From Stenocarpella maydis (Eukaryota; Ascomycota; Sordariomycetes; Diaporthales; Diaporthaceae): DNA of 64,000 nt. Below are positions 12,046 through 26,009 of the stretch, in pieces (the first letter of the stretch is position 1; each line of letters opens with the position of its first letter). A model generated the notes under the pieces. The model made no database searches. It was given only the letters and a program-made list of their open reading frames with translations, and was not told where the DNA came from. Made by a program: the position numbers and the translations under genes. The stretch covers positions 228,466-292,465 of the forward strand of contig NQMI01000001.1 in the NCBI GenBank assembly GCA_002270565.1, in the 5' to 3' direction.

Positions 12046-13306
12046 ATAAAGACTAATTATCTACTTATCTTAATTTAAAGATATACTACTTCTATAACTC
12101 TAAATATTATAAATATAGTATATTATAAATTAATCTTAGGACTTCTATAGCTATATACTATAAACCCTTAAATTAATTAGATTACTAGCTAGATCTTTTA
12201 AGATAAAGCTATTCCCTAAAAGAAGGTTATAATTAATAGTATAAAAAGGAGTTATATTACTAAGGATAGTAAATAGATAATACATTTAAATGGACTTATA
12301 GTTACTTTTATAAGCAGGCAGGAGACCTAGCTTGAGAAATATAAAGAAGGATTGAACCTTTTAAGTACCTCATAGAAATGCTAAAGTCAATCAGAAGATC
12401 GTTACTCCTAGAAGCAAAACCTTAGTCCGCCACAAACCAACCCTTAGAAGCCCCAACTAACCAGTTAATACACTACATACCAGCAAGAAATATAATAATA
12501 CCTCCTCTACTTAAAAAAAGAGATAGAGATAAATATAAATAGACTAGCATAAATACTAAGAGAATACTATAAGTTTAAGAAAGTATTTTAAGGTAAACTT
12601 AATATAATATTACTATAATATACATGATAGGATTATAAGATATCCTTAAAACTAGGGATTATACTATAGTTTAAACCTATTTATAGACTTAATAAAGAAT
12701 AACTTAAGGCACTTAAGGAGTATTTTAATGAGAACCTTAAGAAAGGATTCATCAGACTATTATAATTACTAGTAGGATACCTAATCCTCTTTGTACTAAA
12801 GAAGAATAATAAATTATGACTATATATTAATTATTAGTAACTTAATAATATTATAAATAAAAACTAATATCCCATTTCTTTTATTAAAGAATTTAGAGAT
12901 TAACTTGGGGGAGTAAAATGGTTTATAATATTTAATCTAAAGTATAGATATAACCTTATTTAAATTAAAAAAGAAAAAGAATAGAAGAAAGCATTTACGA
13001 TATACTATAGATATTATAAAATAATAGTTATACTCTTGAAATTAACTAATATACTAGCTTTATTTTAAGAAATAATTAACTATATCTTATATAAATACCT
13101 AAATATTTTTATTATTACCTACCTTAATAATATTCTCATCTTTTTTAGAAAACCTTAAAGATTATAAAGAATATATTAAGAAAATACTATGAAAGCTTTA
13201 GAATATAAACCTTCTTATAGAACTAGAGAAATGCAAATAGCACTCTTAAAAAGTTAATTACCTTAGATATATAATTAAATCAAGGAAAATTAAGATATAA
13301 GAAGGT
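12046..13306 (+). pseudogene. Gypsy G2, 5' part: protease end and RT
   Basis: The plus strand, despite many stops, aligns with the pol of G5: the RT block reads VKWFIIFNLKYRYNLI, YYRYYKIIVILLKLTNILALFQEIINYILY and then TYLNNILIF, where an active enzyme would have YLDD. The frame breaks at 13306 where Copia C2 begins, and the RNase H half resumes at 24158. About 110 codons between the two halves are missing. It is heavily RIPed. Confidence 0.75.
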
Positions 13307-16300
13307 TGTGGCAATAGCAGTGTGCAACAGCACACTGGTGGGCTAGCACTACAGCTACCATACTGTAGCTAGAGGACGTAGTTGCTTACTCAGCAACCAC
13401 TACCCTCTATATAAGCCCGAGATAGCTGGCGGGCTACGCCCACTACACCCACTACTCCTAGATAGAGAGAATTTTAACCATAACCCCCAATCGTATTGCA
13501 ATACGTGACCCAGCCAACACTGATCAGTGGTTGCAAGGGTGACTACAGATTAGCAAGGTTGAAGAGACAGGCCTTCGCTGCTTGATAGTGGCTGTGCTAA
13601 TGGTACTGATGGTACCGCCCCTTGAAGAGACTTTAGCGGATTCCGTAATGATGCTATAGTGGACTTTAATAATATTATTACTATCTATTGTAAGGCGAAG
13701 AGGGCTCTATATACGCTACGCTATACTCTATCTTCATTAAACGCGTGTTTATTACGCCTTGAGTATTATTGGAAGGCAATTGCGGAATATAAATACTGTA
13801 TAATATTGCTAACCCCCACTACTCTTAAAGATAATGCTGAAGATATTACTACTTCAGTATATATTGGCAATTAACTGGTAATGACCCTGGTAACAGCTAT
13901 ACCAATTGAGGTTAACTCTACCAGCCGGCATATCTTCACTACCCCCTACTAACAAGCTTACCCCTATATACTTACTACCCCTTGTTACTATTTATTTAAC
14001 CCCTACTTTGCCCTAGCACACCCCTATTATCAACCATATAACCTATACATTATGATAGCTAGCAAAGATAATACCCTTATACTATTAGCATTAATAACTA
14101 TACTAGCGGGTGCTACCGATCTTGGCCTGATCAACTTATAGGATATAATTAAGGAAATATCACTTAAGGAAGCCGCCACTAAATCAGGTCTTAATGCCGA
14201 CCTATGGGGAATAGACCTAGATCCAGAGGCCCTGAGTAACCCAAGACAACATATAATGCACCTGAGTACCTATGTGCAATGGCGCTATTAAGCATATGTA
14301 AGACTCACTAGCTAAGATATCTATAAGGAGTTTAAGAATAACTTCTAGGGTTGGGAAGAACTAGCATTTAAGGCAGTTTATTATAATATCCTCTCGGCCC
14401 TTAAGAAGATGCTATAATGCAAAGGGATATGCCTATAGGTTAACAATAATATAAAGGCCTTTATGGAACTATTGGAGTTAGAATCCCTGCTAAGAGCCCT
14501 GGTATCTGTATAATACCAGTATTAATAGATGATTTAGTTAAAGAGATATTGTGATTATATCCCTTTTAATAATAATAGATTATTTGAAGGATATGAACTA
14601 ATACTAAGTAATAACTGGAGAACAGGCCCAAGTACTTAGGGACCCATACTGCAACCCACTGCACCAGCTGTACCCAAACCTTAACCACCATCCCATCAGC
14701 CATGCGGCATCTATGCCTTTAAGACCTCTAATGGCTATAAGTTATTACCCAAGTGGGAAGAATTCCAAGTATCCTATAAGAAGTATGCAACAATCCCTCT
14801 AATGCTGCTAAATAGTATACTATTGGAGAAAGGGATGTCTGCTAACTTAGCTAAATACTACTTAAATAATAAGAAGTTCACCGGGGTAATAGATGAAGTG
14901 CTTAATAATAAGATTCATCTTTTTTATGATATTTGCAAGAATAATTACCTATACCCTACCTACTTTCGGGTAGTATTACCCGTAATATTAAAGGGTGAGG
15001 CTAAGGACTTTTATATCTAGTTGATTATAGATAGAGATACCTTTGCTATAGCGTATGCTAAACTTAAGTAATAATTTGATATAGATAGCAGATAATGAGT
15101 GTATTTAACTATGTGGAATACTATTACTTTTGCATTAATATAGTAAAGAAATGAGAATAAAACCCCGTTAGAAGTAGTAGAGATTCTAATTAAAAATCTA
15201 AAGCAATATGCCTAAATATTTGGCTATAAAGGAGCACTTGGAGATAAACTATTATGTAACAACCTTATACGCACAATATATGGTATACCTGAGTTCTACT
15301 ATATTGAGGTAACGGCCCTGGCTACTGCTAATGAAGTATGTAATATGCTTTGTTATTGTGCTGCATTATTAGGACCTTAGCGCCCCTCCCGGCAATATAC
15401 TATAGGGTAAGGCAATAATGATTGGCTAGATGGTAACTATGATGATGAGGAAGACTAGGGCAATAATAAGCACTTTGACTACCCTGGTGATAACTACTTT
15501 TATCACTCTAAGCACCTTAAGAATGATTAATACTACCTGGACTGCTGGTATAATAATGACTGGCGGCGTAGAGGCAACTACTTATAAGGCTCTGTATGTG
15601 GGTGATACCCCCTGGGATGAGGTAACTACTGTCCCTAAAGCAATTATTACCCCTAGGGCAACTTCTAACTACCCCCTAGAGGAGATAATTACTTATACGG
15701 AAGGTATAGGAGAGATAACCCCCTAGATAAGAAAAGGTGCTATATCTGCTAGAAGGAGGGGTATTGGTTATTAAATTACTCCTTTTAAGAATGCTAGAGG
15801 GCTAAGGGTATGTATATGTATATGTATGGCAGCTTGGATAAGGAATTCTACTTGTTTCTTATTGACTATGAGGGCATTAACTATAAGAGCAATAATCAAG
15901 AAAGCACCAGTATGTTTATTAGTAGTGCTAAAAGCTGTAAAAACTACACGTGGTTAGTAGACCAAGCCTTCCTTTATACTTTTGGCATTAATAATAATGA
16001 GGAGGACTAGGATGACCCTAGCCCTGTGACTAGCGGGGATAATGTTAACACTAGCGACACTAAGACTGGTGAAGGAGCTAGCGGTATTAAGGAGGTCTTT
16101 ATGATAGATAACTACTTGCGTTAGCATTTCCAAGGGATTCTCCTAGATACTGGTGCAGCTAACTACTCTACTATTAGGCACAACTAATATACTGCGCTAT
16201 GGCAACTTGTGCCTATTACTCTTGATATATCTCGTGCAGGAGAAGCAATAGTCCGCTTTGGGCCAGGAGAACTACTATAGTTAATAGGGGCAACTATAGT

Positions 16301-16437
16301 TAATATAGCAGCTGGCAACTTAACGTTCTACATGATGAAGATGCTAACCCCCTTCTTCTTATGTATATAAGATATGAATATATACTTGCTCTTCGTGCGG
16401 AATATGACTAATGAAGTTGTATAATATAAGCTAAATT
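13307..16437 (+). mobile_element. Copia C2, truncated after protease
   Basis: LTR 13307-13500, leader, gag (including the open stretch 14802-15020) and protease (LDTGAANYS near 16150) in the same order as C3. It stops at the N at 16438, in the middle of the sequence that continues in C3 as GCTAAATTGGCAGC. No integrase, RT or 3' LTR remains. It is inserted in Gypsy G2. Confidence 0.8.
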
Positions 16438-16438
16438 N

Positions 16439-16650
16439 ATACATTACAAATACTTCAAATATATTTTTAAATATAAAGTTTATAAAATGTTAAGATTTGT
16501 ATATATAATACTGGGATTTCTTAATAGACATGATTTCTTTTGAAACTAATATATTATTTAAAATTTTAATCTTATAAAGATTATAATATATAATATAAAT
16601 ATAGAATAATATTGATTTAAAAGTTATTCGTAAATAATAAATTTCCTTAA
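16439..16650. other. Very AT-rich linker, no gene seen
   Basis: About 210 bp of almost pure A+T between the broken end of C2 and the start of C3. It does not match the Copia or Gypsy sequences around it. Its origin cannot be told from the sequence. Confidence 0.5.
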
Positions 16651-16844
16651 TGTGGCAATAGCAGTGTGCAATAGCACACTGGTGGGCTAGCGCTACAGCC
16701 ACCATACTGTAGCCAGAGGACGTAGTTGCTTACTCAGCAACCACTACCCTCTATATAAGCCCGAGATAGCTGGCGGGCTACGCCTACTACACCCACTACT
16801 CCTAGATAGAGAGAATTTTAACCATAACCCCCAATCGTATTGCA
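16651..16844 (+). repeat. C3 5' LTR, 194 bp
   Basis: TGTGGCAATAGCAG to TATTGCA, with the TATA box CTCTATATAAGCCC. The partner 3' LTR (24027-24156) is nearly identical over the 130 bp that remain. Confidence 0.8.
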
Positions 16845-17002
16845 ATATGTGACCCAGCCAACACTGATTAGTGGTTGTAAGGGCGACCATAGATTAGTAA
16901 GGTTGAAGAGATAGGCCTTTGCTGCTTGATAGTGGCTGTGCTAATGGTACTGATGGTACCGCCCCTTGAAGAGACTTCAGCGGATTCCGTGATGATGCTG
17001 TA

Positions 17003-17296
17003 GTGGACTTTAATGATATCGTTATTACCTATCGTGAGGTGAAGAGGGCTCTATATGCGCTATATTGTACTTTATCTTCGTTAAATGCGCGTTCATTACG
17101 CCCTGAGTATCGTTGGAAGGCAACCGCGGAATGTGGATACTGTATAATGTTGCTAACTCCTGTTACTCTTGAAGATAATGCTGAAGATATTACCACTTTG
17201 GCATATATTGGTAATCAACCGGTAACGACCCTGGTAATAGCTATACTAACTGAGGTTAACTCTACTAGCTGGCACATCTTTACTACCCCCTGCTAA
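17003..17296 (+). other. Conserved leader open frame of the Copia C family
   Basis: A 97-codon open frame between the 5' LTR and gag that starts with GTG, not ATG. The same frame can be read in C1 (minus strand, about 11400-11680) and C2 (13659-13874, then a stop), with conserved wording KRALYxLxxTLSSLNA and ending HIFTTPC. It may be an upstream ORF or the first part of gag joined by splicing. No family is recognised. Confidence 0.4.
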
Positions 17297-17395
17297 CAAG
17301 CTTACCCCTATATACTTACTACTCCTTGTTATTATTTATTTAACCCCTACTTTGCTCTAGCATACCCCTGTTATTAATTATATAACCTATATATT

Positions 17396-19640
17396 ATGAT
17401 GGCTGGTGAAGATAATACCCCTATGCTATTAGTATTAATAACTATATTGGTGGGTGCTACTGGTCTTGGCCTGATTAATTTGTGGGATATGATTAAGGAA
17501 ATATTACTTAAGGAAGCTGCTGCTAAATTAGGTCTTAATGCCGACCTATAGGGAATAGACCCAGATCCAGAGGCTCTGAGTAACCCAAGATAATATGTAA
17601 TGCACCTGAGTACCTACGTGTAATGGCGCCATTAAGTATATGCAAGACTTACTGGCTAAGATGTCTATGAGGAGTTTAAGAATGACTTCCAGGGTTGGGA
17701 AGAACTAGTATTTAAGGTAGTTCATCGCAATATCCTCTCGGCCCTTAAGAAGATGTTATAATGTAAAGGGATATGCCTACGGGTTAATGATAATATAAAG
17801 GCCTTTATAGAACTATTGGAGTTAGAATCCCTGTTGAGAGCCCCGGCATCTGTATAATACTAGTATTAATAAATGATTTAATTAAAGAGATATTATAATT
17901 ATGTCCCTTTTGATAACAATAGATCGTTTGAAGGATATGAACTAGTACTAAGCAATAACTGGAGAATAGGCCCAAGTACTTAGGGACCTATACTGTAACC
18001 TACTGCATCGGCCATACCTGAACCTCAACCACCATCCCGTCAGCTACGCGGCATCTATGCCTTTGAGACCTCTAACGGCTATGAGTTATTATTTAAGTGG
18101 GAAGAATTCCGAGTGTCCTATGAGAAGTATGTAATAATCCCTCTAGTGCTGCTAAATGGTATACTATTGGAGAAAGGGATGTCCGCTAACTTGGCTAAAT
18201 ACTACTCGGATGATGAGAAGTTTATTGGGGTAACGGATGAAGTGCTTGATGATAAGATTTGTCTTTTTTATGATGTTTGTAAGAATAATTACCTATACCT
18301 TACTTACTTTTGGGCAGCATTACCCGTGATGTTGAAGGGCGAGGCTAAGGACTTTTATATCCAGTTGATCACAGATAGAGATACCTTTGTTATGGTGTAT
18401 GCTAAACTTAAGTAACGATTTGATATAGACGGCAGATAACGAGTATATTTAACTGCGTGGAATACTACTACTTTTGCATTAATATAGTAAAGAAATGAGA
18501 ATAAAACCCTGTTAGAAGTAGTGGAGATTCTGATTAAAAATATGAAGTAATATGCCTGAATACTTGGCTATGAAGGAGCACTTGGAGATAAACTATTATG
18601 TGACAACCTTATACGCGCAATATGTGGTGTATCTGAGTTCTATTATGTTGAGGTGATGGCCCCGGCTACTGCTAATGAAGCATGTGATATGCTCCGTTAT
18701 TATGCTGCATTATTAGGACTTTAGCGCCCCTCCCGGTAATATATTATAGGGTAAGGTAATAATGATTGGCTAGATGGTAACTATGATGATGAGGAAGACT
18801 AGGGTAATAATGAGCACTTTGACTACCCCGGTGATAACCACTTTTATCACTCTGAGCACCCTGAGAATGACTAGTACTACCTGGACTGCTGGTATAATAA
18901 TGATTGGCGGCGCAGAGGTAACTACTTATGAGGCTCTGCATGTGGGTGATACCCCCTGGGATGAGGTAACTACCGTCCTTAAAGCAACTATTGCCCCTAG
19001 GGTAACTTCCAACCACCCCCTAGAGGAGATAACTACTTATATGGAAGGTATAGGAGAGATGACTCTCTAGATAAGAAAAGGTGCTATATCTGCTAGAAGG
19101 AGGGGTATTGGTTATTAAATTACTCCTTTTAAGAATGCTAGAGGGCTAAGGGCACGTATATATATATATATGGTAGCTTGGATGAGGAATTCTACTTGTT
19201 TCTTATTGACTATAAGGGCATTAATTATGAGAGTAATAATTAAGAAAGCACTAGTATGTTTGTTAGTAGTGCTAAAAGCCGTAAAAACTATATGTGGTTA
19301 GTAGATTAAGCCTTTCTCTATACTTTTAGCATTAACGATAATAAGGAGGACTAGGATAACCCCGGCCCTATAACTAGCGGGGATAATGTTAATACTAGCG
19401 ATACTAAGACTGGTGAAGGAGCCGGCGGTATTAAGGAGGTCTTTACGATAGATAACTACTTGCGTTAGTATTTCCAAGGGATTCTCCTAGATACTGGTGC
19501 AGCTAACTACTTTACTGTTGGGCACGACTAATATACTGCGTTGTGGCAACTTGTGCCTATTACTCTTGATATGTCTTGCGCAGGAGAAGCAACAGTCCGC
19601 TTTGGGCCAGGAGAACTACTATAGTTAATAGGGGTAACTA
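17396..19640 (+). pseudogene. C3 gag and protease
   Basis: ATG 17396 (MMAGEDNTPM). Open stretches include 18113-18415. A zinc-knuckle relic (CYICQKEGYW) lies near 19085. The aspartic protease motif ILLDTGAANYF follows at about 19480-19520. Several TAG/TAA stops fall at former Gln codons. Family knowledge: gag forms the particle and the protease cuts the polyprotein. Confidence 0.7.
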
Positions 19641-22600
19641 TAGTTAATATAGTAGCTGGCAACTTAACGTTCTACATGATGAAGATGCCAACCCCCTTCC
19701 TCTTGTGTATATAAGATATAAATATATACTCGCTCTTCGTGTGGAATATGACTAATGAAGTTGTATAACATAAGCTAAATTGGCAGCATGAGAGGATGTT
19801 TCCTATTACTTGGAAGTAGGGATATTTATGGTTCCTTATAGATATTAATAAGGGTAGTAATGCCCCTGTTCTCTTTCTTATGGAGACCGAGTTATAATGA
19901 CTATATAGATGATTTGGGCACCCATTAGTTGAGAGGCTCTCTTGGCTACTAGCGGGCGCTGGCCACGATATTGATTCCTTAGCATTAGAGGCTATTACTA
20001 AGTTCTGCTACTATTGCTAAATGCACTCTCTTGCGCCCTAGAGATTTAAGTTTAACCTCTGTAATGATGTTGACTTTAATTATGAAGTTATTGTGGATGT
20101 GATGTACTTAATAGGGCTCCCTATACTATATGTTATTGATTTAGCTACCTCCTTCCAAGCTGGATGATTCTTGGCTTCTCTCTCCACTAAAGATATATGG
20201 GAAGCCCTAAGGAGCTGCTGGATTGATATATATATGGGTCCCCTAGACTGTCTTATATTTGATGCGGGGACTAACTTTGCTTCCAGCAAGTTTAAGAGTA
20301 CTATACGTATTATGGGGATTATGTATAAATAAATACCCGTGGAAGCATACTAGTTGATTGGTAAAGTAAAGCGATATTATACTCCTTTACGCAGGGCTTT
20401 TAATATATTATATGCTGAGTTATTAACTATATTTACTAAAGAAGCTATACTATAGGCAAGCTTTAGTGCGGTTAATAACACAGTTGGCCCGGATGGTCTC
20501 ATACCAACTCTCCTTATATTTGGAGTATACCCGTGTGTAATAGAGGACTCGGCCCCTATGCTATCTACTCTAAAGAGAGCCGAGGCGATATAGAAGGCGA
20601 TAAAGGAGATCAGGAAAATTAATGCTATATATAAGATTAGCAAAGCATTGCGTATAAGGAACGGCCCAGTTATATCAGAAGTCTTAAGCCTACTACTCCA
20701 GAGCGAAGTTCGGGTATGGAGAGAAAAGACTAGGTGGCAAGGCCTATATAAACTACTCTCTATTGATAACCATAATGTAATAATTAACCTTCCTAATGGA
20801 CTAGTTGTCTTCTGGTTAACCCTTATATAGCTATACTATTATGATAAAGAAGAACCTCTTAATCTACCGGACCCTAATAATACTTTAGAGGAGCTAGTAT
20901 GCTTTAAGCTAGACCCTATACCGGCTATTCCTAACCCGGTAATCCCTTAATAATGAGGACGGCCATAGGGGGCTAAGAGTAGGAAGAAGGCGGTTGTTGT
21001 TATAGATAATGATAATGATAGCGCTACTACTACTAATGATATAGAAGACGAGATTACCGCTCATGTGTTCCTCACCCTATATAAAGTTGAGAACTATAAG
21101 CTTGCTTTAAAGCTCTGCTGGGATGGCATCATTACCACCCTAGGCGACCCCTTTAAAGAGTTAAATGATAAGGAAGTATCCAAGCTAATCAGCTGAGGAG
21201 TGTTCTGGTTTGAGTAGTTTGATGAGTGGAAGTATGGAGGAATCTAAATCTTTAAATCTTGCATTGTTAGGGAGATTAAGGGTAAAACTAAGAAGCTATA
21301 TGAGAAGTCCTGCCTTATTATTGCTGGATTTGGTGACCTTATAAAGCATGAGATCCTTACATAGTTACTAATGGTATAATGTATAAGTTATCAACTTCTT
21401 ATTGCTCTTATGCCTATATTGATGACTAAGGGACTCTATCTTGAGCTCTGTGATGTTACTCAGGCCTATTTATAGTTAAAATCTATGCTTGAGAGGCCCA
21501 TTCTATACTACCTTCCCCTTAAAATAAGGGGTAAATACCCGGCTGGCATGATTATGAGAGTAGTTAAGCCCTTATATGGCGTTATAGAAGCTGGTGTGCA
21601 CTAGTGGGCTACGTACTATAAGTATTATATTAAGAAGCTGGGGATGATTGTATCTGTATATAACTTATGCCTCTTGATAGCTGACTATAGCAGTAAGGAT
21701 ATCTTTAGTATTATCGCTATATAGACTAATGATACTCTTACCCTTTATATTCTAGCTTTTTTAAAGCTTAAAGAATAGAAGATTAAGGAGGAGGAGATCT
21801 ACTATAAGCTAAAGGATAGGCTGACTCTTAAGAAATTACTGGACTTTAATGGCATGAAGATTATGATGTTATATAATAGCATCATACATCTTAGATAGAA
21901 GGGCTAAGGGGCAAAGATACAGCTAGTTGATTGTATAGCTGAGGACCGCGCTTAATAGTATATGGAGCAGCGTGCAAGAGGAGTATATCTAGCTTCTATT
22001 TGCTACCTAGAAGTAGCATTTGATCTCTCTATTGCAGCTTAAATCCAAGACCCTAAAGAAGAGGACTGCACTAAGTTAAACAAGCAGCTAAAGTGGCAAG
22101 CAAATTACCTTAGCTGTAGTCTTAACTATATTCCTCTAGACCTCGCGGCAGCTAAGTTGATAATCTTTGTAGACAGATCTTTTGCTAATAATAAGGACCT
22201 TAGTTCTTAGATTAGCTATATAATTACCCTGGTAAATGAAGTACAAGCTAAGCAATCATCTATATAGGAGATCATTAGGAATATCCTCTATTGGTTATTA
22301 ACTAAGTATAAGAGGGTTACGCATAGTGTACTTGCTTCTGAGATCTACAGCATAATTAATGGCTTTAATATGGGGATTGTAATAGCTGCTACTCTCCGCT
22401 AAATTACTATGTGCTTGAATCTGCTAGAGATCCCTCTTATCATTTGTATAGATTCCTACTCTTTATATAAGTGTCTGGTTAAGCTAGGAATAATAAAAGA
22501 GAAGCGCCTTATGATTGATGTAATGGCGTTAAGGCAGTTATATAAGAAGCATGAGATCTATGAGATCCGGTAGATTGCTGGGGATTATAACCTAGTAGAT

Positions 22601-22725
22601 GCCTTTATAAAGAGTACCCTAAATAAGGCATTGGAATACCTTATTAATGATAATACCCTCATTATTAAGGTGGAAGGATATGTAGACTGTAGCCAGCTGG
22701 TAATGATAACCCCTTCCTCTACCTA
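19641..22725 (+). pseudogene. C3 integrase, RT and RNase H
   Basis: Integrase remnants include DVMYLIGLPILYVIDLATSF and GPLDCLIFDAGTNFASSKFK, which hold two of the catalytic acidic positions. RT follows with DVTQAYL, KPLYGVIEAGVH and, at about 21715-21745, IIAI.TNDTLTL at the active-site position. RNase H ends with DAFIKSTLNKALE and stops near 22725. Many stops interrupt it, so it is inactive. Confidence 0.7.
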
Positions 22726-24026
22726 AATACCATGTGAGGGATTACGATAATTGCTGCAAGAACAGCTATATGCTGACTTACCCAGCAAAGACTATAACCT
22801 ATGGTAGTTGACTGACTAATGCAACTTGGTTGGTAAAGCCACGCACACTAATGCCGCCCTACCCCATGGGGGGAGGACCACCAATCATCACCACCCTGAG
22901 CCCCGGATGGCAGTTAACAAGTACCCTGAGACATAAAAAGGGATCACACAGTACTGGCAACCAGCAAAACTTTATATCCCCGTTAATTAGTTACCTGCAT
23001 CTTACCCTAAGGAGCTATATAGTTGGCTAATCTATAGTTTAAATCCATCCTAAGGGCGAGACCTTGTAGCTAAGATTTTTATAGTGGTGCTTATGTATTG
23101 AGGGTTTAGGTGATGAGGGTTACCACTATCCCATGGGCACTTAAGTTGCTAGCTGTATTGTATTAAGTGTCCCTAGTTAAGATTTCGCGATCTCAACTCC
23201 TGCTTAACGTATGTTTTATATACTTACCTAGAGCGGCATCAGATAGTGCATGCTCTGCTATGCATTTGCTGAGAAGTTGGCTCCGATATGCCATTTATTG
23301 CTGTTTACTATGATCCCTACCTGACCCAACTACTGCTTCCTCTACCTACTAACTCTTGATATTGGCCTCTGATGGAGAGGGCTTTTATTGATTGAGTTAT
23401 CATTAAACCCTATTGCTGATATTTGCTGCTGGAAGATAGTTGATTTGCATTATACCTAATTTAGCTAATTGTTAACACTTAGTTAGGGGGAGAGGGGGTC
23501 TAGAGATTTGGGTTCAGGAGGCCGGATAGTTGTTATTCTAGTTCCAGGGTATCTGGAGAATTATTATTCTAGTTCCAGGTAAATCCTTATTTAACCTATA
23601 GCCTATAGGCGAAGGAATTACAAGTCCTTATTGCGCATTTCTTTTATAACCCTTAAGTATTAAAGACGATAAATAAGCGGTATAAATTGTTGGGAGCGGA
23701 CATTCTGTATGGGAATAGTATTATATTGTGCCGGATCGTATAATTGTATGCTCTTAGCTTCTAGAGGGAGTAGGGATCGCTATGATATGCTAGGTCTTTC
23801 CGGGTGCTTGTATTTTATGGGCACTTAGCACAACAGTATACACGATGAACTCGACAAAGGGACTGGTATAGCCAAAAGCAGTAGTGGTATAGGGATTTGG
23901 TGATGAATGCGGTAATTTCTTTTGTTTTTCCTTGAAATGGTGAGAGCGTGGGTTTAACCTTACGCCTGGGACTTTTTTTTTATGTTTTTGGAGGAGACAG
24001 TTGCTGGCAAAAGAAAAGACTGCTAG
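22726..24026 (+). other. C3 non-coding 3' tail
   Basis: About 1.3 kb between the RNase H stop and the 3' LTR. The same tail, reverse-complemented, starts C1 at 4996-5969. Part of it (about 23740-24020) has near-normal base composition. Short frames here (22830-23030 plus, 23790-24053 minus) have no recognisable product. Confidence 0.5.
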
Positions 24027-24157
24027 TGTGGCAATAGCAGTGTGCAATAGCACACTGGTGGGCTAGCACTACAGCTACCATACTGTAGCTAGAGGACGTA
24101 GTTGCTTACTCAGCAACCACTACCCTCTATATAAGCCCGAGATAGCTGGCGGGCTAN

Positions 24158-25990
24158 AAGATAATTAAGGTAGAATATATATTATTATAAACTTTAGTAA
24201 GAAATTTAGTAGATTAGAAACCTGATATATTATATTTAATAAGGAATCTATAGTAATTATATATATATTTTAAGAATAATAATACTACTTAGTTAAAGCT
24301 AAGAAATAGATTAAGCTCTATATAGATTATAAGAATCTTATAACCTTTATAATAATCAAGACTCTTAATAAATAATAAATTAGATATATAGAGTTTTTAT
24401 TATAATTTAATATTAAGGTTATGTATATAAATGGAGTTAAGAATGCTAGAGTAGATATGCTTAGTAGAAGACTAGACTATTAGGATAAAGATTTACCTAT
24501 AGAATGAATAGTATTTAAAACTTAGCAAGATAGAAGCCTTATCCTTAACTAAGAACTTAGTACTATAATTAGAATTAACTTCTAAACCTAAAGAACTCCT
24601 ATAGATCTAAAGGAATAAAATGAGTTAATCTGAGAAATATATAAAGTACTAGCATATAGCTACTAAGGAATTATAATAACTACTAAAAGGATCTAATAAA
24701 ATTACTAGATTTTTAACCTTAGAGCAAAAGTTAAGAATATTATTAGTAAATATAACTTATGCAATAAAAACAAGGCCTCCAGATACTTACCATATGGACT
24801 ATTAAAGCCCCTATTAGTACCTATAACTATATAGTCATTCATCAGTCTAGACTTTATCATTAAGCTACCCCTCTTATAAGAACCCTTAACTAGAGTACTA
24901 TATGACAGCATCCTAGTAGTAGTTTGTAGACTAAGTAAGTATGCATACTTTATACTATATAAGGAAGCTAGTATAGCAGAAGAACTTATATATATATTCT
25001 TATAAATTATTATAAGTAATTATAGAATACTATATAAAATTATCTTAAGTAAAAATAAGTTCTTTATATTAAACTTCTAGAAGTTAGTAATAAAGTAACT
25101 TAAAGTAAAATATAAACTCTTAATAATAGTATATTTATAAATAAATAAATAAATAAAATGAATTAACTGAATTATGGAATAATATCTTTAATACTATATT
25201 AACTAATTATAGAATGATTGGGTTAAATTACTACTACTAGTATAATTTGCCTATAATAGCGCAACCTCTAATATAACTAAACAGTTACCTTTCTTTACAC
25301 TCTATAAATATAAGCCTTAGGCATACTATAAGTTACTATTAGATATTATATTAGTAGAAGTAAAGGAATGAAAAGTAATATAGATTAGATAAATTTAATG
25401 AGATATTTAGGAAGAACTTTGTTTTATATAAAAATAAATAATAAAATATATAAACTGGACAAGAATTAAGGGATTAATTTTTAAGAAGAGAGATAAAGTC
25501 TACCTTATATAATGAGATATTAAAACTAAGTAATCTAGTAATAAACTTAACTATAAGAAAATCAGTCCTTTTAGAATTTTAAAGAAACTCTTAGACACTA
25601 ATTATAAACTTTTATTACCTTAGGAAATAAGATAATACCTAGTTTTTTATATTTTATTATTAGAACTAGTACTATAAAATATAAAAATTAAAATATAAAT
25701 TAAAACTATTAATAAATATAATAAGGAATATAAAGTAGAAATAATTATAAACTTAAGATAATATTAAAGAATATTAAAATACTTTATTAAATGGAAAGGC
25801 TATAATTTAAATAAGAATATATAGGAACTAGAGAAAAACGTAATGTATTATAAAAACAAACTCAGATAATTCCACACCCAATCCGCTATAGAATAACCTT
25901 TCTTAACCAATAAGAATTTACTAATCCTATTAAATAAGCTAAAAAACTCAACTAACTAGAACTTCAAACACTAGATAAACCACCTATAAG
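24158..25990 (+). pseudogene. Gypsy G2, 3' part: RNase H, integrase, chromodomain
   Basis: Resumes the element broken at 13306. Wording such as INFSKKFSRLE, then integrase remnants, and at about 25768-25870 a chromodomain relic ([14 protein letters not shown] in G5) align with the G5 pol. Dozens of stops are present. This is the oldest, most mutated Gypsy copy here. Confidence 0.7.
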
Positions 25991-26009
25991 CATATTTCCC
26001 CCTAAACTA

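Larger units (their letters stand above)
16651..24156 (+). mobile_element. Copia-type retrotransposon C3, nearly full length
   Basis: 5' LTR 16651-16844, leader, gag from about 17396, protease, integrase, RT, RNase H to about 22725, a non-coding tail of 1.3 kb, and a 3' LTR 24027-24156 cut short by the N at 24157. The tail ends in a purine-rich stretch (GGCAAAAGAAAAGAC) before the LTR, a plausible polypurine tract. All coding parts carry RIP-type stops. Confidence 0.85.

Noticed and set aside
16439..16650. Possible mitochondrial DNA insertion
   Set aside because: Only the AT-richness suggests it; no mitochondrial gene or tRNA can be read.
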